Shown here piece after piece: positions 1-5,455 of a stretch of 6,564 bases of DNA. Position 1 is the first letter of the stretch. The number at the start of each line of letters is the position of its first letter. Below the pieces are notes generated by a model. The model had not been told where the DNA came from. It ran no database searches and saw only the letters and a list, made by a program, of their open reading frames with translations. The stretch lies in the NCBI GenBank assembly GCA_900551495.1, contig URWG01000100.1:1-6564 (forward strand), read 5' to 3'. Made by a program: the position numbers and the translations under genes. This DNA comes from an uncultured Eubacteriales bacterium (lineage in GTDB: Bacteria; Bacillota; Clostridia; Oscillospirales; Oscillospiraceae).

Positions 1-954
1 GATCGGCAGCGCCGTCAGCGAGCCGCCGCCGTATTCCGGGGCGATGCGCGCCGCGCGCTCGAGCAGACGGGAATGCAGATAAAACACGTCGCCGGGGTAG
101 GCCTCGCGTCCGGGCGGGCGGCGGATCAGCAGCGACAGCGCACGGTACGCCACCGCGTGCTTGGACAGGTCATCATAGATGATGAGCGCGTCCTGCCCCT
201 TGTCCATGAAGTATTCCGCCATGGTGCAGCCGGAATAGGGGGCGATATATTGCAGGGGCGCCAGCTCCGATGCCGTTGCGGAGACGACGATGGTGTAGTC
301 CATGGCGCCGTTCTTCTCCAGCGTATCGACGAGCTGGGCGACGGTGGAGCGCTTCTGCCCGATGGCGACGTAGACGCACGTTACGCCCTTGCCCTTCTGA
401 TTGATAATGGTATCCGTCGCGATGACGGTCTTGCCGGTCTGACGGTCGCCGATAATCAGCTCGCGCTGACCGCGGCCGATGGGGATCATCGAGTCAATCG
501 CCTTGATGCCCGTTTCCAGCGGGACGGAGACGGATTTTCTCTGAATGATGCCCGCGGCAACGCGCTCGATCGGGCGGCTGTCCGCAGCCTTGATCGGACC
601 CTTGCCGTCGATCGGCTGACCCAGCGCATCGACGACGCGCCCGATCAAGCCCTCGCCGACGGGCACGGAAACGACCTTTCCGGTGCGGCGGACGAGGCTG
701 CCCTCGCTGATGCCGACGTCCGTGCCGAGCATAACGACGCTGACACAGTTTTCCTCAAGGTTCAGCGCCATGCCTGCCGAGCCGTTTTCAAAGGTCAGAA
801 GCTCGTTTGCCTTGCACTTTTCCAGTCCGTGGACCTTGGCAATGCCGTCGCCGACCTGAATGACATAGCCGATCTCGTCCTGACGGGTCTTGGAGGCGTA
901 GGTCTTGATTTGATCCTTGATGACCTTGCTGATGTCTTCGATTCTTAAATTCAC
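1..954 (-). CDS. atpA: ATP synthase F1 alpha subunit, N-terminal 318 residues (cut by window edge)
   Basis: Alpha subunit of the F1 head, which alternates with beta in the hexamer and carries non-catalytic nucleotide sites. The visible part shows the N-terminal helix and beta-barrel (about residues 1-95), Walker A GDRQTGKT at 169-176, Walker B ALIIYDD at 256-262 and the conserved PGREAYPGDVFYLHSRLLER at 281-300. The family is usually about 500 residues, so roughly 180 C-terminal residues lie beyond the left edge. The start is a GTG at 954-952. An in-frame TAG lies seven codons upstream, and the first in-frame ATG is codon 62, which would remove much of the barrel. An AAGG at 969-966 overlaps the atpH stop and sits 11 bases before the GTG, a rather long and weak spacing that suggests coupling to atpH. 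The gap to atpH is 13 bases. The identification is secure; the start is well supported. Confidence 0.97.
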   Translation of the reverse strand, partial: MNLRIEDISKVIKDQIKTYASKTRQDEIGYVIQVGDGIAKVHGLEKCKANELLTFENGSAGMALNLEENCVSVVMLGTDVGISEGSLVRRTGKVVSVPVGEGLIGRVVDALGQPIDGKGPIKAADSRPIERVAAGIIQRKSVSVPLETGIKAIDSMIPIGRGQRELIIGDRQTGKTVIATDTIINQKGKGVTCVYVAIGQKRSTVAQLVDTLEKNGAMDYTIVVSATASELAPLQYIAPYSGCTMAEYFMDKGQDALIIYDDLSKHAVAYRALSLLIRRPPGREAYPGDVFYLHSRLLERAARIAPEYGGGSLTALPI

Positions 955-967
955 GGTTTCACCAACC

Positions 968-1501
968 TTATACTATCGTTTCGCGCAGACTGCGGCTGAG
1001 CTGCTCCAGTCTGCTGTGAATGCTGCCGTCAAGCTGCACGCCGCCGTAGCGCAGCGTGATGCCGCCGAGCAGCGCGGGATCCAGCTCGTTTGTCAGAACG
1101 ATCTGCTTTCCCGTCATTGCCGCGAGCCGCTGTGTCAGTGCGGCATTCTGCGCCGCCGACATCGGGACTGCCGTCACCGCCGTTGCGCGCAGGATACCGT
1201 GCGCCTCGTCGTAGCAGCGGTCAAATGCGTCGGCACAGGCGGCAAGCGCGTATACGCTCCGCTTCTCACAGAGGATGCACAGGAAGCTCATCAGGCTCTC
1301 CTCCACGCCGCCGAACGCCTCTTGCACGAGGCGCAGCTTCTCCTCCGTCGCCACCGCGGGGGTGTCGAGCAGGGTGATATACGACGGCTCCTGCCGCAGG
1401 GCAGAGCGGATCAGCTCCAGCTCCCCGCGGACGCGCTCGTCCGTTCCGTTTTCCTGCGCAAGCTCAAACAGCGCCTTGCCGTATCCGGATACGTTAATCA
1501 T
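968..1501 (-). CDS. atpH: ATP synthase F1 delta subunit (OSCP homologue)
   Basis: Delta subunit, which caps the F1 head and links it to the b-subunit peripheral stalk. The product has 177 residues, the usual size. The N-terminal helical domain begins with SGYGKALFELAQENG (5-19), which corresponds to the family's YAKALFELA motif. The C-terminal signature is DPALLGGI (141-148) followed by LDGSIHSRLEQL (157-168). The usual aspartate between these two blocks is replaced by a glycine (RYGGVQLDGS). There are four cysteines in the middle (75, 78, 89, 96); I see no reason to call this a metal site. The ATG at 1501-1499 overlaps the end of atpF by 8 bases. Its ribosome site is only a weak GGGGG run (1512-1508) inside atpF, so translation is probably coupled to atpF. 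Confidence 0.95.
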   Translation of the reverse strand: MINVSGYGKALFELAQENGTDERVRGELELIRSALRQEPSYITLLDTPAVATEEKLRLVQEAFGGVEESLMSFLCILCEKRSVYALAACADAFDRCYDEAHGILRATAVTAVPMSAAQNAALTQRLAAMTGKQIVLTNELDPALLGGITLRYGGVQLDGSIHSRLEQLSRSLRETIV

Positions 1502-2012
1502 CCCGATCCCCCAGCTTGTCGATGAAGGAGTCGATCAGCGCCGAATGCTCTTCCTTGCTGATGTCCCTTGCCAGCACTGCGGCGGCGATGTCCACCGCCA
1601 TCACGGACACATCGTTCTTGATCTCGTTCATGGCGCGCTTCTTCTCCATCTCGACCTGCTCGTCGGCACGGCGAAGGGTCTGCGCCGCCTTTTCCTGCGC
1701 ATCCCGCAGAATTTCCTCCTGCCGGAGCTGCGCCTTGCGGTTGGCGACCTTGAGGATCTCCTCGCTCTCGGCGTTCGCCTCGGCAAGCCGCTGCTCATAC
1801 CGCACCTTGAGCGCAGCGGCATCGGTCTTGGACTTATCGGCGTCGGCGTAGAGGTCGTCGATCTCCTGCTGCCGCGTGTCGATCATGTTCTTGACCGGCT
1901 TGAACAGCAGCTTTTTCATGAACTTGTAAAGGATCAGAAGATTGAGCAGCGTAAAGAGGCACGTCCAAAAATTGACACCGACAAAGCTCTCAAAGCCGGT
2001 TAAAAAGCTCAA
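1494..2012 (-). CDS. atpF: ATP synthase Fo b subunit, TTG start
   Basis: Subunit b forms the peripheral stalk that holds F1 still against the rotor. The product has 172 residues: one N-terminal membrane segment (about 14-36, starting FWTCLFTLLNLLILY), then the family's LLFKPV (35-40), then a long charged coiled coil (about 45-145) rich in Glu, Lys, Arg and Ala, and a C-terminal region AVLARDISKEEHSALIDSFI for delta contact. The start is a TTG at 2012-2010, preceded at 9 bases by AGGGAG. An in-frame TGA at 2018-2016 blocks any upstream start. The first in-frame ATG is codon 32, which would delete the membrane anchor. A nearby ATG at 2019-2017 is out of frame and only 2 bases from the ribosome site. 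The gap to atpE is 37 bases. Only one b gene is visible, so a b2 homodimer is likely. Confidence 0.95.
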   Translation of the reverse strand: MSFLTGFESFVGVNFWTCLFTLLNLLILYKFMKKLLFKPVKNMIDTRQQEIDDLYADADKSKTDAAALKVRYEQRLAEANAESEEILKVANRKAQLRQEEILRDAQEKAAQTLRRADEQVEMEKKRAMNEIKNDVSVMAVDIAAAVLARDISKEEHSALIDSFIDKLGDRDD

Positions 2013-2019
2013 TGCTCAT

Positions 2020-2028
2020 CTCTCCCTT
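2020..2028 (-). promoter_or_regulatory. Ribosome binding site that fixes the atpF TTG start
   Basis: The minus strand reads AAGGGAGAG here. The AGGGAG core (2027-2022) lies 9 bases before the TTG at 2012, which is good spacing. It lies only 2 bases before the out-of-frame ATG at 2019, which is too close. The site therefore favours the TTG as the true atpF start. Confidence 0.75.
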
Positions 2029-2049
2029 CGGTTGATATCTGTCTGAAAA

Positions 2050-2286
2050 TCAGAACACGAAGAGCAGCAGCAGGGAGATAACCAGCGAGTAGATACCGGT
2101 GGACTCGGTAATCGCGCAGCCGAGGATCATGTTGGTACGCAGGGTGTTTACCATCTCGGGCTGACGAGCCATGCCCTCCAGTGCGCAGCCGACGGCGTTG
2201 CCTTCACCGATTGCCGGGCCGATTGCGCCCAGACCCATGCACAGGCCGGCGCCGATTGCAATTAAGCCTTTTGCCAATGCTTCCAT
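2050..2286 (-). CDS. atpE: ATP synthase Fo c subunit, Na+-type two-carboxylate rotor
   Basis: Subunit c forms the membrane rotor ring that carries the coupling ion. The product has 78 residues in two membrane helices (about 5-30 and 50-77) joined by the polar loop ARQPE (40-44), the family hallmark. The ion-binding carboxylate is Glu61 in AITESTGIYSL. The first helix has GPAIGEG, placing Glu28 exactly 33 residues before Glu61. This is the same spacing as Gln32/Glu65 in the Ilyobacter tartaricus Na+ ring and Glu32/Glu65 in the Fusobacterium nucleatum type. Ser62, Thr63 and Tyr66 also match the Na+ network. Sodium coupling is inferred from these residues and is not shown directly. The protein ends soon after helix 2, without the ANPF tail seen in some Na+ rings. 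The ATG at 2286 follows AGGAGG (2300-2295) at 8 bases. Confidence 0.97.
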   Translation of the reverse strand: MEALAKGLIAIGAGLCMGLGAIGPAIGEGNAVGCALEGMARQPEMVNTLRTNMILGCAITESTGIYSLVISLLLLFVF

Positions 2287-2335
2287 TTGTGTTTCCTCCT
2301 AAAATGTGTTTTGGTATATGTGAATTGGTTTTTGC
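2287..2335 (-). promoter_or_regulatory. G-free A-rich atpE translation initiation region with strong ribosome site
   Basis: Between the atpB stop and the atpE ATG the transcript has no G from 2334 to 2301. It then carries AGGAGG (2300-2295), then no G again up to the ATG. In this GC-rich genome such a stretch is striking. It should be unstructured, with a perfect Shine-Dalgarno at 8 bases. It resembles in role the A/U-rich enhancer before E. coli atpE, which raises c-subunit synthesis to match its high copy number in the ring. The sequence features are directly visible; the enhancer role is inference. Confidence 0.55.
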
Positions 2336-3097
2336 TTACGAAGCTTGCTCCTCCGGGGGCGGGCACGCGGAGCCGACGTAGACCATCGTCAGCATACTGA
2401 ATACCAGCGCCTGAATACAGCCGGAGAAGAGGTCGAAATAGATCGACAGGAACGCGGGGATGCCCACCTGAAGCAGCGGGATGGAGCGGATGATCTCGTT
2501 CGGGATCCAGCCCAGCACCAGCGAGCTTGCCGCCGCCAGCGCCGCGTAGATCAGCGAGGTCAGAACGCCGCCGCCGGCGATGTTGCCGAAATGACGGAAG
2601 GACATGGAGATCGGCTGCGCGATCTCACTGATAATATTCATCGGGGTCATCACCACGACCGGCTCGGTGAAGCCCTTGAGCCAGCCGAGGAAGCCGTTGT
2701 GCTTGATATTTTGGTACCACACCATGCCGGATGTCACCAGCGCCCACGTCAGGGTCGTGCTGAGATCGGCGGTCGCGCTGCGGAAGACGCCGCCGAACAG
2801 GCTGATGAGCGTACCGCACACCGACGAGAGGAACAGCGCACCGATGTAGGGCGTGAATTTCGCGTTATGCTCGCCCATCGTTTCGCGGACGAGGTTGTCA
2901 AGCACCGTAAAGCCCTTTTCGACCACGACCTGCCGCCGCGTCGGACGCTTTTGCAGTCCCTTGCCCAGCCAAAGACTGAGCAGAATCAGCGTGACCATGA
3001 CCAAAAACGAGGACAGCACCGTTTGGGTGATCCTCACGTCCACGCCGAACAGAGAAAACTCCACAAGGATTCTCGGACCGTTGCCGATTCCGTCCAT
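2336..3097 (-). CDS. atpB: ATP synthase Fo a subunit
   Basis: Subunit a provides the ion half-channels beside the c ring. The product has 253 residues with five or six hydrophobic segments (about 26-46, 83-105, 112-129, 145-160, 175-199, 205-241). The essential arginine is Arg168 in PISMSFRHFGNIAGG (162-176). The residue after it is His, where E. coli has Leu. The last helix contains FDLFSGCIQALVFSMLTMVYV (221-241), the typical family ending, followed by a short proline/glutamate tail. The ATG at 3097 is preceded at 9 bases by a perfect AGGAGG (3112-3107), which lies inside the last codons of atpI. The atpI stop is 4 bases upstream, so the two are translationally close. A nearby ATG at 3105 is out of frame. 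The gap to atpE is 49 bases. Confidence 0.97.
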   Translation of the reverse strand: MDGIGNGPRILVEFSLFGVDVRITQTVLSSFLVMVTLILLSLWLGKGLQKRPTRRQVVVEKGFTVLDNLVRETMGEHNAKFTPYIGALFLSSVCGTLISLFGGVFRSATADLSTTLTWALVTSGMVWYQNIKHNGFLGWLKGFTEPVVVMTPMNIISEIAQPISMSFRHFGNIAGGGVLTSLIYAALAAASSLVLGWIPNEIIRSIPLLQVGIPAFLSIYFDLFSGCIQALVFSMLTMVYVGSACPPPEEQAS

Positions 3098-3101
3098 CGG
3101 G

Positions 3102-3560
3102 TCATACCTCCTTTTTTGTCCGTTTCAGATTTACCGTAAACAGCGCAATGCGCATAAAGCACAGCGGCAGAAGCGTCGCCAGCGGGTCAAAATATCCCGT
3201 AATGAGCGCGCCGATGAGCACCGCCAGCAGCACCGCCATCCGCAAGAGGTAATTGCCCTTTGCGGCAAGCTGCCCCTTCTGCGGTGTCTCCGCCTGCTCT
3301 GCGCGAAGCAGGGAGAAGGTCATCACCGTGAAGTTCAGAAGCTCTGCCGCAGTTCCGAGCAGACCGCCCAGCAGCACCTTGACCGACCAGCGACCGATCA
3401 GCGCATACACCAGCAGCATCAGCCCGCTGAGCACGACCTCCGTCACGAGCACCGGCAGGAATTCCCGCAAAATGCGCCCGCCGGACGCAGGAGCGGGGGG
3501 AACGTACGCCGCTTTTTCGCCGCCTGCGGCTTGTGCGGGTTCATTTGTCCTTTCGTCCAT
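3102..3560 (-). CDS. atpI: AtpI-like ATP synthase I chain, membrane assembly factor
   Basis: A small membrane protein of the ATP synthase I chain family. Family members have been linked to c-ring assembly, especially in Na+-type synthases, and are not part of the finished motor. The product has 152 residues. A cytosolic Pro/Ala/Gly-rich head (1-28) precedes four predicted membrane segments (about 34-56, 63-84, 104-121, 125-145), with a polar loop after LLRAEQ (85-90) and a basic end (KRTKKEV). The GGLLGTAAELLNFTVM stretch (65-80) matches the family's GxLLG...LNF core. The chosen start at 3560 has GAGGAG 7 bases upstream. A longer in-frame reading from 3641 lies inside atpZ and adds only a polar Arg/Ser-rich stretch, so it is rejected. 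It overlaps atpZ by 20 bases. The family call rests on position, topology and the core motif. Confidence 0.85.
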   Translation of the reverse strand: MDERTNEPAQAAGGEKAAYVPPAPASGGRILREFLPVLVTEVVLSGLMLLVYALIGRWSVKVLLGGLLGTAAELLNFTVMTFSLLRAEQAETPQKGQLAAKGNYLLRMAVLLAVLIGALITGYFDPLATLLPLCFMRIALFTVNLKRTKKEV

Positions 3561-3810
3561 GCTCGTGCTCCTCTCCGGATTGTGTCGGATCGACGTGCTT
3601 CGCCGTCTTGATAATAAAGTAGAACATACTGTAGACCCCAAGCCCGACGCCGACGATCACGCACACCGCCATCGCCCATCTGCCCCAGCCGCGGCGCTCG
3701 GTCAGCCACCAACCCAGCAAAATCAGCAGTCCGGCGGGTGTCAACATGGAAAATGCCGCCTGAAAGACATAGTTCAGCGCGTAGACCGCGCGGAAAATTT
3801 TCTTCGGCAT
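3541..3810 (-). CDS. atpZ: AtpZ/AtpI family protein, first gene of the atp operon
   Basis: A two-helix membrane protein of the AtpZ family (putative F1Fo ATPase gene 1 subunit), found at the head of many Firmicutes atp operons. It has been linked, together with AtpI, to c-ring/ATP synthase assembly and proposed to affect Mg2+ handling. The product has 89 residues. Helix 1 covers about 14-36 and ends with the family-like motif TPAGLLILLGWWLTERRGWG (24-43). Helix 2 covers about 45-68, and the C-terminal tail is charged and His/Glu/Lys-rich (70-89). The ATG at 3810 follows AAAGGA (3827-3822) at 11 bases; a second AAGGA directly abuts the ATG and is too close to act. Its end overlaps the atpI start by 20 bases. 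It is the first gene after the predicted operon promoter. Sequence conservation in this family is low, so the name rests on motif and context. Confidence 0.8.
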   Translation of the reverse strand: MPKKIFRAVYALNYVFQAAFSMLTPAGLLILLGWWLTERRGWGRWAMAVCVIVGVGLGVYSMFYFIIKTAKHVDPTQSGEEHEHGRKDK

Positions 3811-3840
3811 TTCCTTGCGATTCCTTTCTCGGGCGTTGGG

Positions 3841-3890
3841 TCGGGAGGTGCAATTTTTCAGTCATTTCCGAAAAATCCAACTTCTCCCGA
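3841..3890 (-). repeat. Nested hairpin at the 5' end of the atp transcript
   Basis: Two perfect 7-base inverted repeats are nested. The outer is TCGGGAG (3841-3847) with CTCCCGA (3884-3890); the inner is ATTTTTC (3853-3859) with GAAAAAT (3870-3876), around a 10-base loop. Internal loops of 5 and 7 bases separate the stems. In the atp direction the outer stem begins about 2 bases after the predicted start site (near 3892), so the transcript would open with this structure. A role in mRNA stability or control is inference. It could instead be a protein-binding site. Confidence 0.6.
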
Positions 3891-3898
3891 TTATCTAA

Positions 3899-3927
3899 AT
3901 CATACAGCATTTTACCGATTTTTGCAA
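3899..3927 (-). promoter_or_regulatory. Predicted housekeeping promoter of the atp operon
   Basis: On the minus strand, TTGCAA (3927-3922) and TATGAT (3904-3899) are separated by 17 bases. The -10 matches consensus at 5 of 6 positions and the -35 at 4 of 6. The predicted start is near 3892, giving a leader of about 80 bases before atpZ. It is the best pair I found in this region, but moderate in strength. Confidence 0.55.
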
Positions 3928-4038
3928 GACAAATTTCGAGATTATTGTGCTTTTGCCAAAGTATAAACCCTATGCGTCATCCTCCGCAATGGACATTTTC
4001 CTCACTTTGTCCGCTTTTTGGGAGAAACGGGGATTTTA

Positions 4039-4067
4039 TTGACTTTTTCGCCCCGACGGGGTATAAT
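4039..4067 (+). promoter_or_regulatory. Near-consensus housekeeping promoter of metY-metA
   Basis: TTGACT (4039-4044) and a perfect TATAAT (4062-4067) are separated by exactly 17 bases. Transcription should start near 4074, leaving a leader of about 76 bases before metY. With such a strong core promoter, any control by methionine would have to come from a repressor or from the leader. Confidence 0.85.
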
Positions 4068-4079
4068 GCAGACAATCAA

Positions 4080-4114
4080 AAAGTCCCCTCGGGTGTGCCC
4101 GCCGCCGGACCTTT
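4080..4114 (+). repeat. Short hairpin in the metY leader
   Basis: Nested pairing is possible between AAAGTCC-like and GGACCTTT-like arms. GTCC (4083-4086) pairs with GGAC (4107-4110), and AAA (4080-4082) with TTT (4112-4114) across one bulged C. Inside is CGGG (4090-4093) with CCCG (4098-4101) around a TGTG loop. The stems are short and no U-tract follows, so it is not a clear terminator. I do not recognise any known riboswitch in it. The hairpin lies early in the predicted leader, before the ribosome site. Confidence 0.35.
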
Positions 4115-4149
4115 CTCAACCAATATCATAACCAAAGTGAGGTATCCCT

Positions 4150-5439
4150 ATGAGCCGAAATTTGCATTCCGAAACACTTTGCGTTCAGGCGGGCTATTCG
4201 CCGAAAAACGGAGAGCCGCGCCAGCTTCCGATCATCCAGAGCACGACCTTCCGCTATGAGACTGCCGAGCAGATGGCAAAGCTCTTCGATTTGGAGGAGA
4301 ACGGCTACTTTTACTCCCGCCTGAGCAACCCCACCTGCGACGCCGTCGCCGCAAAGATCGCCGCGCTCGAGGGCGGTACCGCCGCAATGCTCACCGGCTC
4401 CGGTCAGGCGGCGGTGTTCCTTGCCGTGTTCAACCTTGTCGGCAGCGGGGACCATATCGTCTCGTCCTCCGCCATCTACGGCGGCAGCTATAACCTTTTC
4501 GCCGTGACCATGAAGCGCATGGGCGTGGAGTGCACCTTCGTCGATCCCGACTGCTCCGACGAGGAGCTGACCGCCGCCTTCCGCCCCAATACCAAGCTCG
4601 TTTACGGCGAGACGATCGCCAACCCCTCGCTCGTCGTGCTGGACATTGCGCGCTTCGCGAATGCCGCCCATGCCCACGGCGTCCCGCTGATCGTGGATAA
4701 TACCTTTGCCACGCCCGTCAACTGCCGTCCCTTCGAGTGGGGCGCGGACATCGTTGTCCACTCCACCACAAAGTATATGGACGGTCACGCGGCTGCCCTC
4801 GGCGGCTGCATCGTGGACAGCGGCAACTTCGACTGGGCGGCGTATCCCGAAAAATTCGCCGGTCTGTGCACTCCCGACGAGAGCTACCACGGCGTGACCT
4901 ATACCGAGCGCTTCGGTCAGGCGGGCGCCTATATTACGAAAGCCACCGCACAGCTCATGCGTGACCTCGGCACCGTTCAGTCCCCGCAGAACGCCTTTTT
5001 GACGAATCTCGGGCTGGAGAGCCTGCCCATGCGCATGAAGCAGCACTGCCGAACCGCGCAGAAGGTCGCGGAATTCCTGCACGACCATGAAAAGATCGCA
5101 TGGGTCAAATACTGCGGTCTGCCCGACGATAAGTATTACGAACGCGCGAAAAAGTACCTGCCCGACGGCTCCTGCGGCGTTGTCTCCTTCGGCGTCAAGG
5201 GCGGGCGCGAGGCTGCCGCCGCCTTTATGAGCCGCTTGCAGCTCTGCGCGCTGGAGACGCACGTCGCCGATGCCCGTACCTGCTGCCTGCATCCCGCCGG
5301 AACGACCCATCGGCAGATGAACGATGCCGAGCTGGAGGCTGCCGGTGTCTCTGCCGACCTTGTCCGCCTGAGCTGTGGACTGGAGAATGCGGACGATCTG
5401 ATCGCCGACCTGTCGCAGGCGCTGGATTCTCTGCGCTGA
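4150..5439 (+). CDS. metY: O-acetylhomoserine sulfhydrylase (aminocarboxypropyltransferase)
   Basis: A cytosolic PLP enzyme of the Cys/Met metabolism family that converts O-acetylhomoserine plus sulfide to homocysteine and acetate. The product has 429 residues, the usual MetY length. Seen in order: YSRLSNPT (55-62) from the neighbouring-subunit cofactor loop, SGQAA (84-88) for phosphate binding, Tyr110 in AIYGGSYNLF that stacks on PLP, Asp183 in IVDNTFATP that holds the pyridine nitrogen, the Schiff-base Lys208 in VHSTTKYMDGH, and the substrate-carboxylate arginine Arg406 in VRLSCGLENADDL. The segment around 241-274 (PDESYHGVTYTERFG) is typical of MetY and argues against cystathionine synthase or lyase. 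The ATG at 4150 has GAGG (4139-4142) 7 bases upstream. The downstream acetyl-type MetA supplies its substrate. Methionine gamma-lyase is the main alternative but fits less well. Confidence 0.93.
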   Translation: MSRNLHSETLCVQAGYSPKNGEPRQLPIIQSTTFRYETAEQMAKLFDLEENGYFYSRLSNPTCDAVAAKIAALEGGTAAMLTGSGQAAVFLAVFNLVGSGDHIVSSSAIYGGSYNLFAVTMKRMGVECTFVDPDCSDEELTAAFRPNTKLVYGETIANPSLVVLDIARFANAAHAHGVPLIVDNTFATPVNCRPFEWGADIVVHSTTKYMDGHAAALGGCIVDSGNFDWAAYPEKFAGLCTPDESYHGVTYTERFGQAGAYITKATAQLMRDLGTVQSPQNAFLTNLGLESLPMRMKQHCRTAQKVAEFLHDHEKIAWVKYCGLPDDKYYERAKKYLPDGSCGVVSFGVKGGREAAAAFMSRLQLCALETHVADARTCCLHPAGTTHRQMNDAELEAAGVSADLVRLSCGLENADDLIADLSQALDSLR

Positions 5440-5455
5440 GCCGAGGGAAGAAGCC

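Larger units (their letters stand above)
3811..4149. other. Divergent control region between the atp and met operons
   Basis: This 339-base stretch has no convincing gene and is much more AT-rich than its surroundings. From left to right it holds the atpZ ribosome site, a nested inverted repeat (3841-3890), the atp promoter (3899-3927), a stretch without clear signals except a weak inverted repeat GGACA/TGTCC (3991-3995 and 4008-4012), the metY promoter (4039-4067) and the metY leader (about 4074-4149). The two predicted start sites are about 180 bases apart and face away from each other, so the promoters do not overlap. Confidence 0.75.

Noticed and set aside
73..948. A 291-codon plus-strand frame opposite atpA
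   Set aside because: Composition is Asp/Arg/Leu-rich shadow coding; the opposite strand encodes an unmistakable ATP synthase alpha subunit.
3034..3105. ATG at 3105 overlapping the atpI stop as an alternative atpB start
   Set aside because: It is out of frame with atpB, opens only a short frame, and is too close to the AGGAGG at 3112-3107.
3561..3641. A 27-codon N-terminal extension of atpI starting at 3641
   Set aside because: It would lie wholly inside atpZ, adds an Arg/Ser-rich stretch not typical of AtpI, and the start at 3560 has a good ribosome site at 7 bases.
3890..3895. ATTATC on the plus strand as an alternative atp -10 (GATAAT on minus)
   Set aside because: With 17-base spacing its -35 would be TCGGTA, a poor match. 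The TTGCAA/TATGAT pair is better.
3443..3910. A 155-codon minus-strand frame beginning in the atp leader
   Set aside because: It runs through atpZ and atpI in another frame, starts within the predicted leader hairpin region without a ribosome site, and has no family features.
4068..4149. SAM-I or SAM-II riboswitch upstream of metY
   Set aside because: The expected conserved core sequences and helix layout are not visible and the leader is too short for SAM-I.
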